NCBI GenBank assembly: GCA_002315885.1 | Contig: DCIO01000013.1 | Span: 6,596-29,322, forward strand | Origin: Lentisphaeria bacterium UBA1724 | GTDB taxonomy: Bacteria; Verrucomicrobiota; Lentisphaeria; Oligosphaerales; Oligosphaeraceae | Reading direction: 5' to 3' | DNA: 22,727 bases | Shown here: positions 7,246 through 15,049 of the stretch, piece after piece | How positions within the stretch are numbered: the first letter of the stretch is position 1 | How the letters are laid out: the number at the start of each line of letters is the position of its first letter | The notes under the pieces: model-generated | The model's input: only the letters and a program-made list of their open reading frames with translations | The model's database searches: none | Told to the model about the DNA's origin: nothing | Translations under genes and position numbers: made by a program

Positions 7246-10200
7246 CTATTTGGAGAGAAGCAGTGTGGTGGCTGCGGGGTGTTTCAGGTATCGGTATGCC
7301 TCCTGGTATTGGTCGTAGAGGCGGACGGGCGTGATGCCTGGCTGCAGGTCCACCGATAGAGTGAAGCGGAGTTTTTTGCTTGCTCCGAAGGGTGTGCTGA
7401 GGTCCTTGCACTGCCAGCTGATGACGCCCGCGTTGTCGGGTGCCACCCACCGATAGTCGTTGGGTGCCAGGACGATGTTGGGAAAAGTGGCGGGCAGTGT
7501 GACTTCCAGGGTGGTGACGCCCTGCTGGAAATTCCCGTGGTAGAGTGGATGGAACTGTCGTTTTGCCCGTGCGTATCCGATGGCATCCGCCAATGAGAGT
7601 GGCAGTCTGAGGTAGCAGAAATCCCCATCCTGTGTGGCGCAGTTTTTCAGGAGGATTTCATAGGAGACCGTCCCTGGATAGGTATGGAAATCCGTGTGGA
7701 TGTCTGGCGTGATGGGGACCGCATCCTGGGAGATGCCGCTGACGAGTTTCTGGTAATGACGCCTGCGTTCCTCGGGAGTGAGGCGATCGTAGAAGCGTTT
7801 CAAGGAGCCGAAGGAGTCGCCGCTGATGGATTCCTTGACGGCGAGGAGTGCGGAGCCATCGTCCCGTACGGTCAGAGACCATTGGGAGTTCTGGAGGTCC
7901 TTGTAGTTTTCAGGCAGTTCCAGGTTGGCGATTGTGCCGTTGTTCAGATCCAGGAGCAATCCGTGGTCGAAGACGCAGGTCCCGAACTGTCCGTATTGGG
8001 TTTGGTCATTCAGCCAGATTTCCTTGCCGTTTAAGTTGACTAGCACGAGCCATTCCTGGAAGAAGGCATCCGCGGGGTGTTTCTGGCGGAATTGCTTGAG
8101 CTCGCGCATCTGCGGGGTGCTGGAGGCTAGGAAGATTTGTGAGGGAATTCCTGCGGCATTGAGCATTGCGTGGTAGAGGATTGCCTTGTCCGCGGAATTT
8201 CCATAGCCCGCTTTTGCGGTGACTTCTGGTGGCGTGAGGCAGCTCAGTGGCAGGGCGCAGAATGCGGGAGAAGTGTCGCGGATATTCTTTTCGATCCAGT
8301 CGCGGATTTCCACGATGCATGCCTCGGGTTCCAGGACGCGCATGGGCTCCACCAGATTTTTGATGGTGTAGTCGCCATCGCCCAGTGCTTTCACGTAATT
8401 GCGCAGGGTATTTGCGTAGGTGAACCAATTGCCGGAGGAGAATACGACGGTGGGGAGGTATGCGTGGTCAGGGGGGAGATTCATTTCCTTGTGGGTGGCA
8501 GGCACATCCGTTGCATCGTAGGAGTAGATGTATGTGCCATCGGGGTATTTGTTGACATCCTGCCTGACATAGATGGGGTTTTCCAGGTCATCCGGCAGAT
8601 TGAGCCAGCCGCCTTTGTAGAAATTCCGTGCCAGGGACATATCTTCGCCCTTCGCCAGAATTGCCAAAGACCAATGCTTGATGGGATTGCTTTTCCGGAT
8701 GGTTTCCGCATAATAGAAGAATGGGCGGTTCCGGCAGGTGCGCTGGTATTGCAACTCGACAACGCTGCCGACTTCCACGCCAGGCAGATTCAACACGAGG
8801 ATTTTTCCTGCGGGATAGCGCGGCGCCGATGCGGCCCAGGGAGCGTCCATGATATTGATGTTTTCCTTGGGTGTTTCCTGGGTGACGCCGTTGGTGGTGA
8901 CCTTCGCCGAGAGAATCTCGAGTTCTTCCCAGGCTGGATTGAAATCGAAGGAGAAGTCCGCGTATTCGATGCCTGCGTATGTCTTGACCTGGAATTTCAC
9001 ATCCCGCTCAATCGTCCAGGAGGTGGGGGAATGGACGGTGATGATGGTGCGGTAATCCTCGTATTCCAGGTCTGGCTTGTCAGCTTGCGTGTCCTTTTCG
9101 ATGGAGGCCTGGGGGAGCGGTTCGTTGACGCGGAAGATTGCCATCTTCTTGTCATCCGCCTCTTTTTGTGCCAGTGCCTTCTTCAGCTGGAGGTAGGCTT
9201 CAGGGGAGTAGCGCATTACCTTGGAGGCGTAGAGAGCGTGTACGAAGAGCTTCCCGGGCTTCTTCTCGAAGCTCCGTGTGATGGCGAAATCCTTGTTGTC
9301 AATCTGGCTGTACTTGGGTGCGCCTACCAGGGAGAGATTTTCGGGGAGGTCGATTTCCAGGTCTTCGATGACACCTCTCGTGGAACCCGCTTCCAGGGGG
9401 AAACGGCGTTTTTCCAGGGTAGCGGAGCCAAATACCATGAGATTCAGTCCGAAGGCTCCCGAGAGTCTGGGGAAGCGCAGCATGGCGTGTTTTCCAGGGG
9501 TCAAATCTGGGCTGCCGTCGGCTTTTTGTGCGGTGATGAGTGCTGCGGGGACCTGGTATGCCAGATATGCCCTCAGTGGTTCCGTCAAGTCCTGCAGGTC
9601 TTTTGGTGTGATTTCCAGCCGTGTGAGGATTGCGCCAGGGATTGCGGTGGCCAATTGGTGTTCAAAGAAGAGCCGATGCTGTTCGGGCGTGGAATTCAGG
9701 AAGAAATTGCGATAGGCGTTGTCGGAGATGCCATTGAAGGTCAGTTCCGTATTGAGTGTGAGGTCGCTGGTTTCCTGGAGTTTACCCGTAGAGTGGATGG
9801 TCAGGAGATTTTCCTGATAGGGTCTGACGGGGGAGACCCGCAGGGGATCTCCCTCGGCGGTGGCGACCAGGTAGCTCTTGTCGGAGAGATAGGCGGGGAA
9901 GGGCTCCCTGGTGTTGGTATTTGTGGGGTCCATCAGGCGCCAATCCCCCGTGGCGGGGTCCCTGACTGCGGTGATAGCGTGGTTGAAATAGGGCTGTGGG
10001 ACTTCGATGTCCTTGGTCGGTCCTACGTGAATCAGCGTCGGATGGGCGTCATAGCCTGCGGCGCGGAGCATTGCCACCAGGAGTGCGGCCATGTCTCGGC
10101 AGACGCCTGCACGCTGCTGGTATGTGAGGCTGACATCGTGGGGTTCGTAGCCGGGTGCGGTATCTTCCAGAGTGAGCCCCATGTAGCGGACTTTCTGGGA

Positions 10201-11127
10201 GACGAAATTGTAGAGCGCCAGGATTTTTTCGTCGTCACTCTGGCATTGTGCCGTAAGTAGTTCCACGCCCTTTCGGATATCGTCATTGAGGGTCAATCGT
10301 GGTTCGCAGAGTTGGCTGTACCAGCGTGAGACTTCTTCCCAGGAGGCGAAGGTGCTTACTACCACGCGTTGCAGGTAGGCAATGAGTTTTGGGGAGGATG
10401 GCTCGGGGAATACCTGGGGCACATCCTTGACTTCCCAGGAGTAGAGAATGCGGTCGCCCTCTGCCTTCTTGCTGTGCTTGGGGCCGCCATTCTGGGGGTC
10501 CTTCACCACGATGCTGCGGAGGGGAAGAGCCTTGGGTGCGTCAATGAGGACTTTCGTATGGAGGATGGGGTCGGTGCCTTCGAGGATTTCGATGTCGCTG
10601 TAGGAATTTGGCACTCGTGGTTTGTTCAGTTCATCCACATAGACGGCCCGGAGGGTATCTCCTGGCTGGAGGTTTGCCACGGTGACCTTGATGACACGGT
10701 GGTTGGGATCGAAGATGTTGGAGGACATCTGGGAGTCTTCCACCATCTCCTGGGTGCAGGTTTTCAGGTCCAGGGTAATCACATCTCCATTGTCCTTGAG
10801 AATCTGCACCAGGGAAATCTTGGCACGGGAATAACTCAGACTGTAGTAGCTCTGCAGGACCCGTTCTTCATCCACGCCTTTCAGGGTCAGGATCTTGACC
10901 GCGTTGTCGGCGACTTGCACGGACGTGCCGTCGGCTTCGTATTTGATTCTGGTCTCCGTATCCAGAATCACGGTGTCCGCATCGGGATATTTCTGCGCCG
11001 TGGTTTCTGCTGCCAGCGCCTGCAGGTTCTTCACATCCAGGAAGCCCGTGTCGGAGTCATCCCAGGTGAGGGCAAAGGACTGGAAGGCAACGAAGAAGAA
11101 TAGTATGGCGATGAAAAGTCTTTTCAT
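7246..11127 (-). CDS. Secreted double DUF3857/transglutaminase-like protein
   Basis: Product of 1293 residues with a signal peptide (MKRLFIAILFFFVAFQSFA). It holds two tandem modules of a DUF3857 domain followed by a transglutaminase-like domain. Module 1: DUF3857 about 55-240, transglutaminase core about 300-402 with the full triad, Cys343 (RAGVCRDMAALL), His383 (PYFNHAITAV) and Asp400 (WRLMDPTNT). Module 2: DUF3857 about 690-880, transglutaminase core about 938-1045, where the Cys position is Ser978 (YGNSADKAILYHAM), the His position is Trp1026 (FFQEWLVLV) and only Asp1041 (IWLNDQT) remains. A beta-rich tail of about 250 residues ends the protein. The family is common as predicted periplasmic proteins in Bacteroidota and PVC bacteria; substrates are mostly unknown. 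The gene starts 49 bp after the lptF/lptG gene. No Shine-Dalgarno is evident; the leader carries a doubled ATGCGTT. Module 1 may be a protease or crosslinking enzyme; module 2 is probably a binding domain. Confidence 0.82.
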   Translation of the reverse strand: MKRLFIAILFFFVAFQSFALTWDDSDTGFLDVKNLQALAAETTAQKYPDADTVILDTETRIKYEADGTSVQVADNAVKILTLKGVDEERVLQSYYSLSYSRAKISLVQILKDNGDVITLDLKTCTQEMVEDSQMSSNIFDPNHRVIKVTVANLQPGDTLRAVYVDELNKPRVPNSYSDIEILEGTDPILHTKVLIDAPKALPLRSIVVKDPQNGGPKHSKKAEGDRILYSWEVKDVPQVFPEPSSPKLIAYLQRVVVSTFASWEEVSRWYSQLCEPRLTLNDDIRKGVELLTAQCQSDDEKILALYNFVSQKVRYMGLTLEDTAPGYEPHDVSLTYQQRAGVCRDMAALLVAMLRAAGYDAHPTLIHVGPTKDIEVPQPYFNHAITAVRDPATGDWRLMDPTNTNTREPFPAYLSDKSYLVATAEGDPLRVSPVRPYQENLLTIHSTGKLQETSDLTLNTELTFNGISDNAYRNFFLNSTPEQHRLFFEHQLATAIPGAILTRLEITPKDLQDLTEPLRAYLAYQVPAALITAQKADGSPDLTPGKHAMLRFPRLSGAFGLNLMVFGSATLEKRRFPLEAGSTRGVIEDLEIDLPENLSLVGAPKYSQIDNKDFAITRSFEKKPGKLFVHALYASKVMRYSPEAYLQLKKALAQKEADDKKMAIFRVNEPLPQASIEKDTQADKPDLEYEDYRTIITVHSPTSWTIERDVKFQVKTYAGIEYADFSFDFNPAWEELEILSAKVTTNGVTQETPKENINIMDAPWAASAPRYPAGKILVLNLPGVEVGSVVELQYQRTCRNRPFFYYAETIRKSNPIKHWSLAILAKGEDMSLARNFYKGGWLNLPDDLENPIYVRQDVNKYPDGTYIYSYDATDVPATHKEMNLPPDHAYLPTVVFSSGNWFTYANTLRNYVKALGDGDYTIKNLVEPMRVLEPEACIVEIRDWIEKNIRDTSPAFCALPLSCLTPPEVTAKAGYGNSADKAILYHAMLNAAGIPSQIFLASSTPQMRELKQFRQKHPADAFFQEWLVLVNLNGKEIWLNDQTQYGQFGTCVFDHGLLLDLNNGTIANLELPENYKDLQNSQWSLTVRDDGSALLAVKESISGDSFGSLKRFYDRLTPEERRRHYQKLVSGISQDAVPITPDIHTDFHTYPGTVSYEILLKNCATQDGDFCYLRLPLSLADAIGYARAKRQFHPLYHGNFQQGVTTLEVTLPATFPNIVLAPNDYRWVAPDNAGVISWQCKDLSTPFGASKKLRFTLSVDLQPGITPVRLYDQYQEAYRYLKHPAATTLLLSK

Positions 11128-11131
11128 GGAA

Positions 11132-11145
11132 ATGCGTTATGCGTT
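11132..11145. repeat. ATGCGTT heptamer duplicated
   Basis: Two perfect ATGCGTT copies (11132-11138, 11139-11145) lie just before the start of the transglutaminase-like gene. Alone this could be chance; it is listed because two other heptamer arrays occur in intergenic positions of this window. Confidence 0.6.
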
Positions 11146-11176
11146 AGGTCGGAAGAGGGGCTGTATTCATCTTCCT

Positions 11177-12307
11177 TTAGTGTTTTGCCAATTTTGTCAG
11201 AGCGACGATGCCTCCGATTTGGAAGGCGAGATTGGGAATCCAGATGAGGATTTCGGGATGGAAGTTCGGGCGGTCCACGAGGGCATCGCAAACCAGCATG
11301 ATGGCGTAGTAAGTCAATGCCATGACCAGGCAGATGACGAGGCTGGAGGTGGTCTCACTGCGTTTGTTTCGGATGCCGAATGGAATTCCCAGGAGAATAA
11401 ATGCCAAGGGGGAGAATGCCAACGCCAGACGCTGGTGGAATTCAAACCAGTGGCTGGCTACGGATTTGCCGTGGAGTTCATTCCAGAGCATGTTCCCCAT
11501 GAGCATCTTGCTGGGCATCATCTTCAGTTTGCGGGTCATGCCTTTGGAGTCCTGGAAAGTCCCGTATTCCAATGGGATGACCAGGCTGTCTCCCGTGAGA
11601 AAATGTGGCGTCTGGTTGGTGGTGCCCTGGTATTTTTCGACGCTGCTTTCGGAAATCGGTCGTTCAGAGATGGTGAAATGATAGAGCGTGAGGAGGACGG
11701 CGCGTTCTTCGGGACGGATGTCAATCATGCAGGAATCCGCCATGAGATCCCGCAGGGTCCCGCCACTCTTGTCAATCTGGTAAAGATGGATGTCATGGAA
11801 TACGCCGCTTTTATCATCCCGTGAGCCTACCCGGATGGATGTGTCATCGGAGAGTTTCGTAATGGAGTCTGGTTCAATCAGCGCGATGGGGCTGGTGGTC
11901 ATGGCTTGCCAGCGGAGTTGCTGGCTGACATAGCGCAGGCGGGGGCCCCATTCCAGCCCCAGGAAGACACCAAAAGTGCAAAGGATGATGGCCAGAACCA
12001 AGGATGGCGCCACAATTTGCCAGATACCCACACCCGAGGCTTTCAGGGCGACGATTTCGTTGTCGGCGCTCATGCGGCTGAATACCAGCACGGTAGAAAT
12101 CAGGATGGAGAAGGGCAGTGCATAGCGCAGGACTTCCGGCAGTAGACAGAAGACCATCTTTGCCAGTAGGCTGGGTGCCACGCCATTGGAGACCATGGCG
12201 AAAATACGGAATAGATGGACGGACATCATGACGAAGGTAAGGATGCCCAGGGCGAGAAATAGCGTCCCCAGGAGTGCCTTCGCGATGTACCAGTTGAATA
12301 TGCGCAT
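11177..12307 (-). CDS. LptF/LptG family permease of the LPS export system
   Basis: Product of 376 residues, the usual length for LptF or LptG. Two such subunits with the LptB ATPase extract LPS from the inner membrane and pass it to LptC and the periplasmic bridge. The sequence shows the family layout: three N-terminal membrane helices (about 10-32, 50-75, 98-118), a periplasmic beta-jellyroll region (about 140-290) and three C-terminal helices (about 300-320, 332-350, 355-372). The family signatures PFSILISTVLVFSRMSADNEIVALKASGVG (in part) and LALAFSPLAFILLGIPFGIR are clear. I cannot tell LptF from LptG; the partner subunit and lptB are not in the window. It follows bamA by 77 bp, with a GC-rich hairpin between, and starts at an ATG without a Shine-Dalgarno. 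Confidence 0.9.
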   Translation of the reverse strand: MRIFNWYIAKALLGTLFLALGILTFVMMSVHLFRIFAMVSNGVAPSLLAKMVFCLLPEVLRYALPFSILISTVLVFSRMSADNEIVALKASGVGIWQIVAPSLVLAIILCTFGVFLGLEWGPRLRYVSQQLRWQAMTTSPIALIEPDSITKLSDDTSIRVGSRDDKSGVFHDIHLYQIDKSGGTLRDLMADSCMIDIRPEERAVLLTLYHFTISERPISESSVEKYQGTTNQTPHFLTGDSLVIPLEYGTFQDSKGMTRKLKMMPSKMLMGNMLWNELHGKSVASHWFEFHQRLALAFSPLAFILLGIPFGIRNKRSETTSSLVICLVMALTYYAIMLVCDALVDRPNFHPEILIWIPNLAFQIGGIVALTKLAKH

Positions 12308-12339
12308 TAAATTCGAGTTTTTTGAAAGAGGGGTAAGAG

Positions 12340-12369
12340 GGGGACGGCTTCGCGGGGAATGCCGTCCCC
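12340..12369 (-). other. GC-rich inverted repeat between bamA and lptF
   Basis: GGGGACGGC (12340-12348) and GCCGTCCCC (12361-12369) are perfect 9-bp arms around a 12-nt loop, 15 nt past the bamA stop. On the minus strand there is no T-run after it, so it is more likely a 3' stabiliser, processing site or partial attenuator than a full terminator. Confidence 0.6.
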
Positions 12370-12384
12370 TGGGGTATGTCTTCG

Positions 12385-14769
12385 TTAGAAGGAGTAGTCG
12401 ATGCTGAAGTGGAAGCGTCCGCTCCTTCCATCCAGGTGTTCGCCTTCGGTTTTGACGGGGTATCCGTAGTCCAGTCGGAGAGGCAGTTTCTTCAGCTGGA
12501 TGCCCACGCCGATGGAGGAGTTGATTTCGCCCAGGTCTGCATCAAAGGAATCCCACCAGACATTGCCTGCGTCGCAGAATACTTTGACGAACATGAAATC
12601 CTTGACGGGCTTGATGAGTTCTGCGGTTCCCACCAGCATAGTCTGACCGCCGATGGAATTTTCGTTTCGGTTGACGGGGCTGACGTCGTGGCGCTTGAAG
12701 CCGCGGATGGTTCCGAAGCCACCCGCGAAGTATCGGTCGAAGATCTTGATGTCATCGCCGCTGAAGTGTTCTGCGGAGTATCCGTTTGCGGCGAGGCGGA
12801 GGAAGATATCCTCATAGACAGGCAGGAATCCTTCTGCTCCCAGGTGGAATTTCATGTAATCGGCGTAGCTACCCAGGGCTTTGGTGATGTATTCCACATC
12901 AGCGGTGATACGGCTGCCGCGGTTGGGGAAGATGTAGTGGTTGCGGGTATCGCGGGAGAGGGTCACGATGAGGCGGTTGGTGAATTCGCTGCCTTTATCG
13001 CGCTGCATGGAGTAGTTTTTGCCTTCGGGAAAATCTACATAGTAAGGATATTTTCCATCGTTTTCATCGAATTTTTCTTCGTCATCTAAATCGGAGATAC
13101 GGATTTGTTCCAGACGGAGTCCGGTGGAGATCCGCCAGTATTCGGTGTGGTTGGGGAAGAAGGGCAGCTGGAATGCGATGGGCCAACCCACGCTGACCTG
13201 GTAACCGATGTGGCGCTCGTCGTATTCGTCTTCATAACGGGTGTTGACGAAGAATTCGTTGGTCAGGCTGAACTGGCTGTCAAAGAGTGCGGGTTCCGTG
13301 AGGGAAAGGCTGAAGTTCATGGTCTCGGAACCGGCGGAGAGAGCCAGGCGCATGTGCTGACCATCGCCCTTCGGGGTTTCCAAATGGAGGAATTTATCCA
13401 GGCTGAAGTTCTTTTCGGAGAGTTCGACGAATCCCACCACGGAGTCTTCGGTGGAGAATGCGGCACCCACGGAGATGGAACCGGTGGGCTTTTCCTTCAG
13501 TTCGATGGAGAGGTCCCGTCGGGCGGGGTTTTCAGTGGTCTTGGCCACGATGTCGACGCTTTCGAAGTAGTCCAGATTTTCCAGGCGGTTCTTGGTTTGT
13601 TTGATCTTCCGGTTGTCGGCCAGGTCGTCTTCGAAGATGGCCAATTCACGGCGGATCACGTGGTCGGCAGTTGTGGTATTGCCGACGATGTTGATTTCAC
13701 CGATGCGGCTGGGTTCGCCTTCGCTGATGGAGTAGACGACATTGACGATGTGGTTTTCCGTGTCCTTCTGGAGGTCGGGATAGAAGCGCAGGTCCAGATA
13801 GCCCAGGTTTTCGTAGAGGGCCTTCATGTTGTCCAGGTCCGCTTCGGCGATGTCGGCGTTGTAGATTTCGCCGGAGAGGAGGGTGGTCTTGGCCATGAGT
13901 TCGTCGGTGGAGAATTTCGTATTTCCCTGGAAGGTGCGAGTGCCCAGGGTGTAGGGCTGGCCTTCTTCGATGAAGTAGGTGGGACGGACCCACTTCCTGC
14001 TCTCGTCCAAATAGACTTCTTCCACATTGGTTACCTGGGCATCCAGGTAGCCCTTGGTGGCATAGAGCTTGACGATGCGGTCGATGTCATAGCCCCGCAT
14101 GGCGGAGTTGTAGTAGTTTCCAAAACGGAAGATATACCGCCACCACTCACGCTTGGTCATGATGACGGAAGAGAGTTCGCTGTCCTCAAAGACGGTATTG
14201 CCTTCAAAGGCGACGCCCTTCAGTTTGGCGCGGGTGGCTTCCTGGATGACGTAGGTCAGGACTACCTGGTTGGCCTTGCCTTCGGCGGGTTCGATGCGCT
14301 GGGAGACCACGGTGCCGTGATAGCCGTCTTTGTCATATTTTTCGAAGAGGGACTTTCGGTCGGCGGCCTGCTTCTGCTCGTCTAGCATTTCGCCGACTTT
14401 GGTCTTGATGCGGCCCTTCAGCTTTCGTTCGGAATAGGCCTCGCCGCCCTCGAAGCGGATTTCGGCAATGCGCTGACGCAGGGTGACGAGGAAGGTGACC
14501 TCGATGGTATCGTCTGCCAGGGAATTGACCTTGGTCTGAACATCGTCAATGCCTCGGGTCTTGACCAGTGTCTGGATGTCTTTGGAGAGCTGGGCGGGGG
14601 AGAATTCGTCGCCGACGCGAGTGCCGATGGCGGAATAGACTACCTGCTCCAGGGCTTCCTGGTTGGATGTGCCGCCCAAGTCCACGACCTTGATGTGGGT
14701 GATGAGGTTGGAGGCACACAGAGGCAGCGCTAAAGAGCAGAGAGCCAGTAGATAAAGAAATCTCTTCAT
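12385..14769 (-). CDS. bamA: Outer-membrane protein assembly factor BamA
   Basis: Inserts beta-barrel proteins into the outer membrane. From the ATG at 14769 the product has 794 residues and a signal peptide (MKRFLYLLALCSLALPLCA); the frame is open to 14838, but that would bury the signal. Five POTRA domains can be laid out: about 22-97, 98-178, 179-269, 270-352 and 353-426, each with the G-N/F-T hallmark in the later ones (VAFEGNTVFEDSEL, RTFQGNTKFSTDEL, INIVGNTTTADHVI). The 16-strand barrel follows (427-794), with the conserved RGF of loop 6 in GGFGTIRGF (683-691), and ends in the beta-signal-like IDYSF with a terminal Phe. Length matches E. coli BamA (810). No Shine-Dalgarno precedes the ATG. 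It opens the long co-directional run and is followed by the LPS-transport permease gene, an envelope-assembly pairing. Confidence 0.94.
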   Translation of the reverse strand: MKRFLYLLALCSLALPLCASNLITHIKVVDLGGTSNQEALEQVVYSAIGTRVGDEFSPAQLSKDIQTLVKTRGIDDVQTKVNSLADDTIEVTFLVTLRQRIAEIRFEGGEAYSERKLKGRIKTKVGEMLDEQKQAADRKSLFEKYDKDGYHGTVVSQRIEPAEGKANQVVLTYVIQEATRAKLKGVAFEGNTVFEDSELSSVIMTKREWWRYIFRFGNYYNSAMRGYDIDRIVKLYATKGYLDAQVTNVEEVYLDESRKWVRPTYFIEEGQPYTLGTRTFQGNTKFSTDELMAKTTLLSGEIYNADIAEADLDNMKALYENLGYLDLRFYPDLQKDTENHIVNVVYSISEGEPSRIGEINIVGNTTTADHVIRRELAIFEDDLADNRKIKQTKNRLENLDYFESVDIVAKTTENPARRDLSIELKEKPTGSISVGAAFSTEDSVVGFVELSEKNFSLDKFLHLETPKGDGQHMRLALSAGSETMNFSLSLTEPALFDSQFSLTNEFFVNTRYEDEYDERHIGYQVSVGWPIAFQLPFFPNHTEYWRISTGLRLEQIRISDLDDEEKFDENDGKYPYYVDFPEGKNYSMQRDKGSEFTNRLIVTLSRDTRNHYIFPNRGSRITADVEYITKALGSYADYMKFHLGAEGFLPVYEDIFLRLAANGYSAEHFSGDDIKIFDRYFAGGFGTIRGFKRHDVSPVNRNENSIGGQTMLVGTAELIKPVKDFMFVKVFCDAGNVWWDSFDADLGEINSSIGVGIQLKKLPLRLDYGYPVKTEGEHLDGRSGRFHFSIDYSF

Positions 14770-15049
14770 GGTGTGTTCGAAAGGATGGGTTGATGAAAAT
14801 TTACGGAGATACAAAAAACATCCGTAATTTACTCCCACTTTCGGACTCTGTGCACGCGCGTACGGGAGAAAATGCCCTCCCGTGCCAAAAATATGGAGCG
14901 CTATCCTTGTCCCATAGCCCCTCCCCGCAATTCAGAATGAGGAAATACATTCCTAATTCCGCATTGAAGAAGAGGGGGCAAGGGGGATACCTCCCCCTCC
15001 TTCATTAAGCATTAAGCATCAAGCATTAAGCATTGAAGTAGGCTTTTGC
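14770..15049. other. 280-bp intergenic region with hairpins and heptamer repeats
   Basis: This gap between the glycosidase stop and the bamA start holds five structures: TTACGGA/TCCGTAA (14801-14827), ACGGGAG/CTCCCGT (14862-14883), AGGGGGA/TCCCCCT with a 4-nt loop (14981-14998), the CATTAAG array (15003-15036), and GTAGGC-TTTT-GCCTAC at 15038-15053, which overlaps the glycosidase stop codon. None is followed by a T-run in the minus direction, and I find no convincing -35/-10 pair for bamA. Transcript ends and starts must nevertheless be somewhere here if bamA has its own promoter. Confidence 0.6.
15003..15036. repeat. CATTAAG heptamer tandem repeat
   Basis: CATTAAG at 15003, 15010 and 15024 and CATCAAG at 15017 form four heptamers in register, followed by an imperfect CATTGAAG at 15031. 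The array starts a few bases past the glycosidase stop hairpin, in the minus direction. Confidence 0.9.

Noticed and set aside
8170..10260. 696-codon open frame on the plus strand
   Set aside because: It lies fully antisense to the transglutaminase-like gene, whose frame has a signal peptide and recognisable domains; the translation has no domain and odd Cys/Gly/Val-rich composition typical of a codon-bias shadow.
13105..14385. 426-codon open frame on the plus strand
   Set aside because: Antisense to the POTRA and barrel coding part of bamA, with Phe/Val/Gly/Asp-rich composition produced by the complement of bamA codons.
14862..14883. Terminator at the ACGGGAG/CTCCCGT hairpin
   Set aside because: No T-run on the minus strand after the stem, so I list it only as a structure of the intergenic region.
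15003..15036. Possible mini CRISPR-like or iteron array
   Set aside because: The units are 7 bp without spacers and vary in sequence; there are no cas or replication genes, so neither CRISPR nor an origin is supported.
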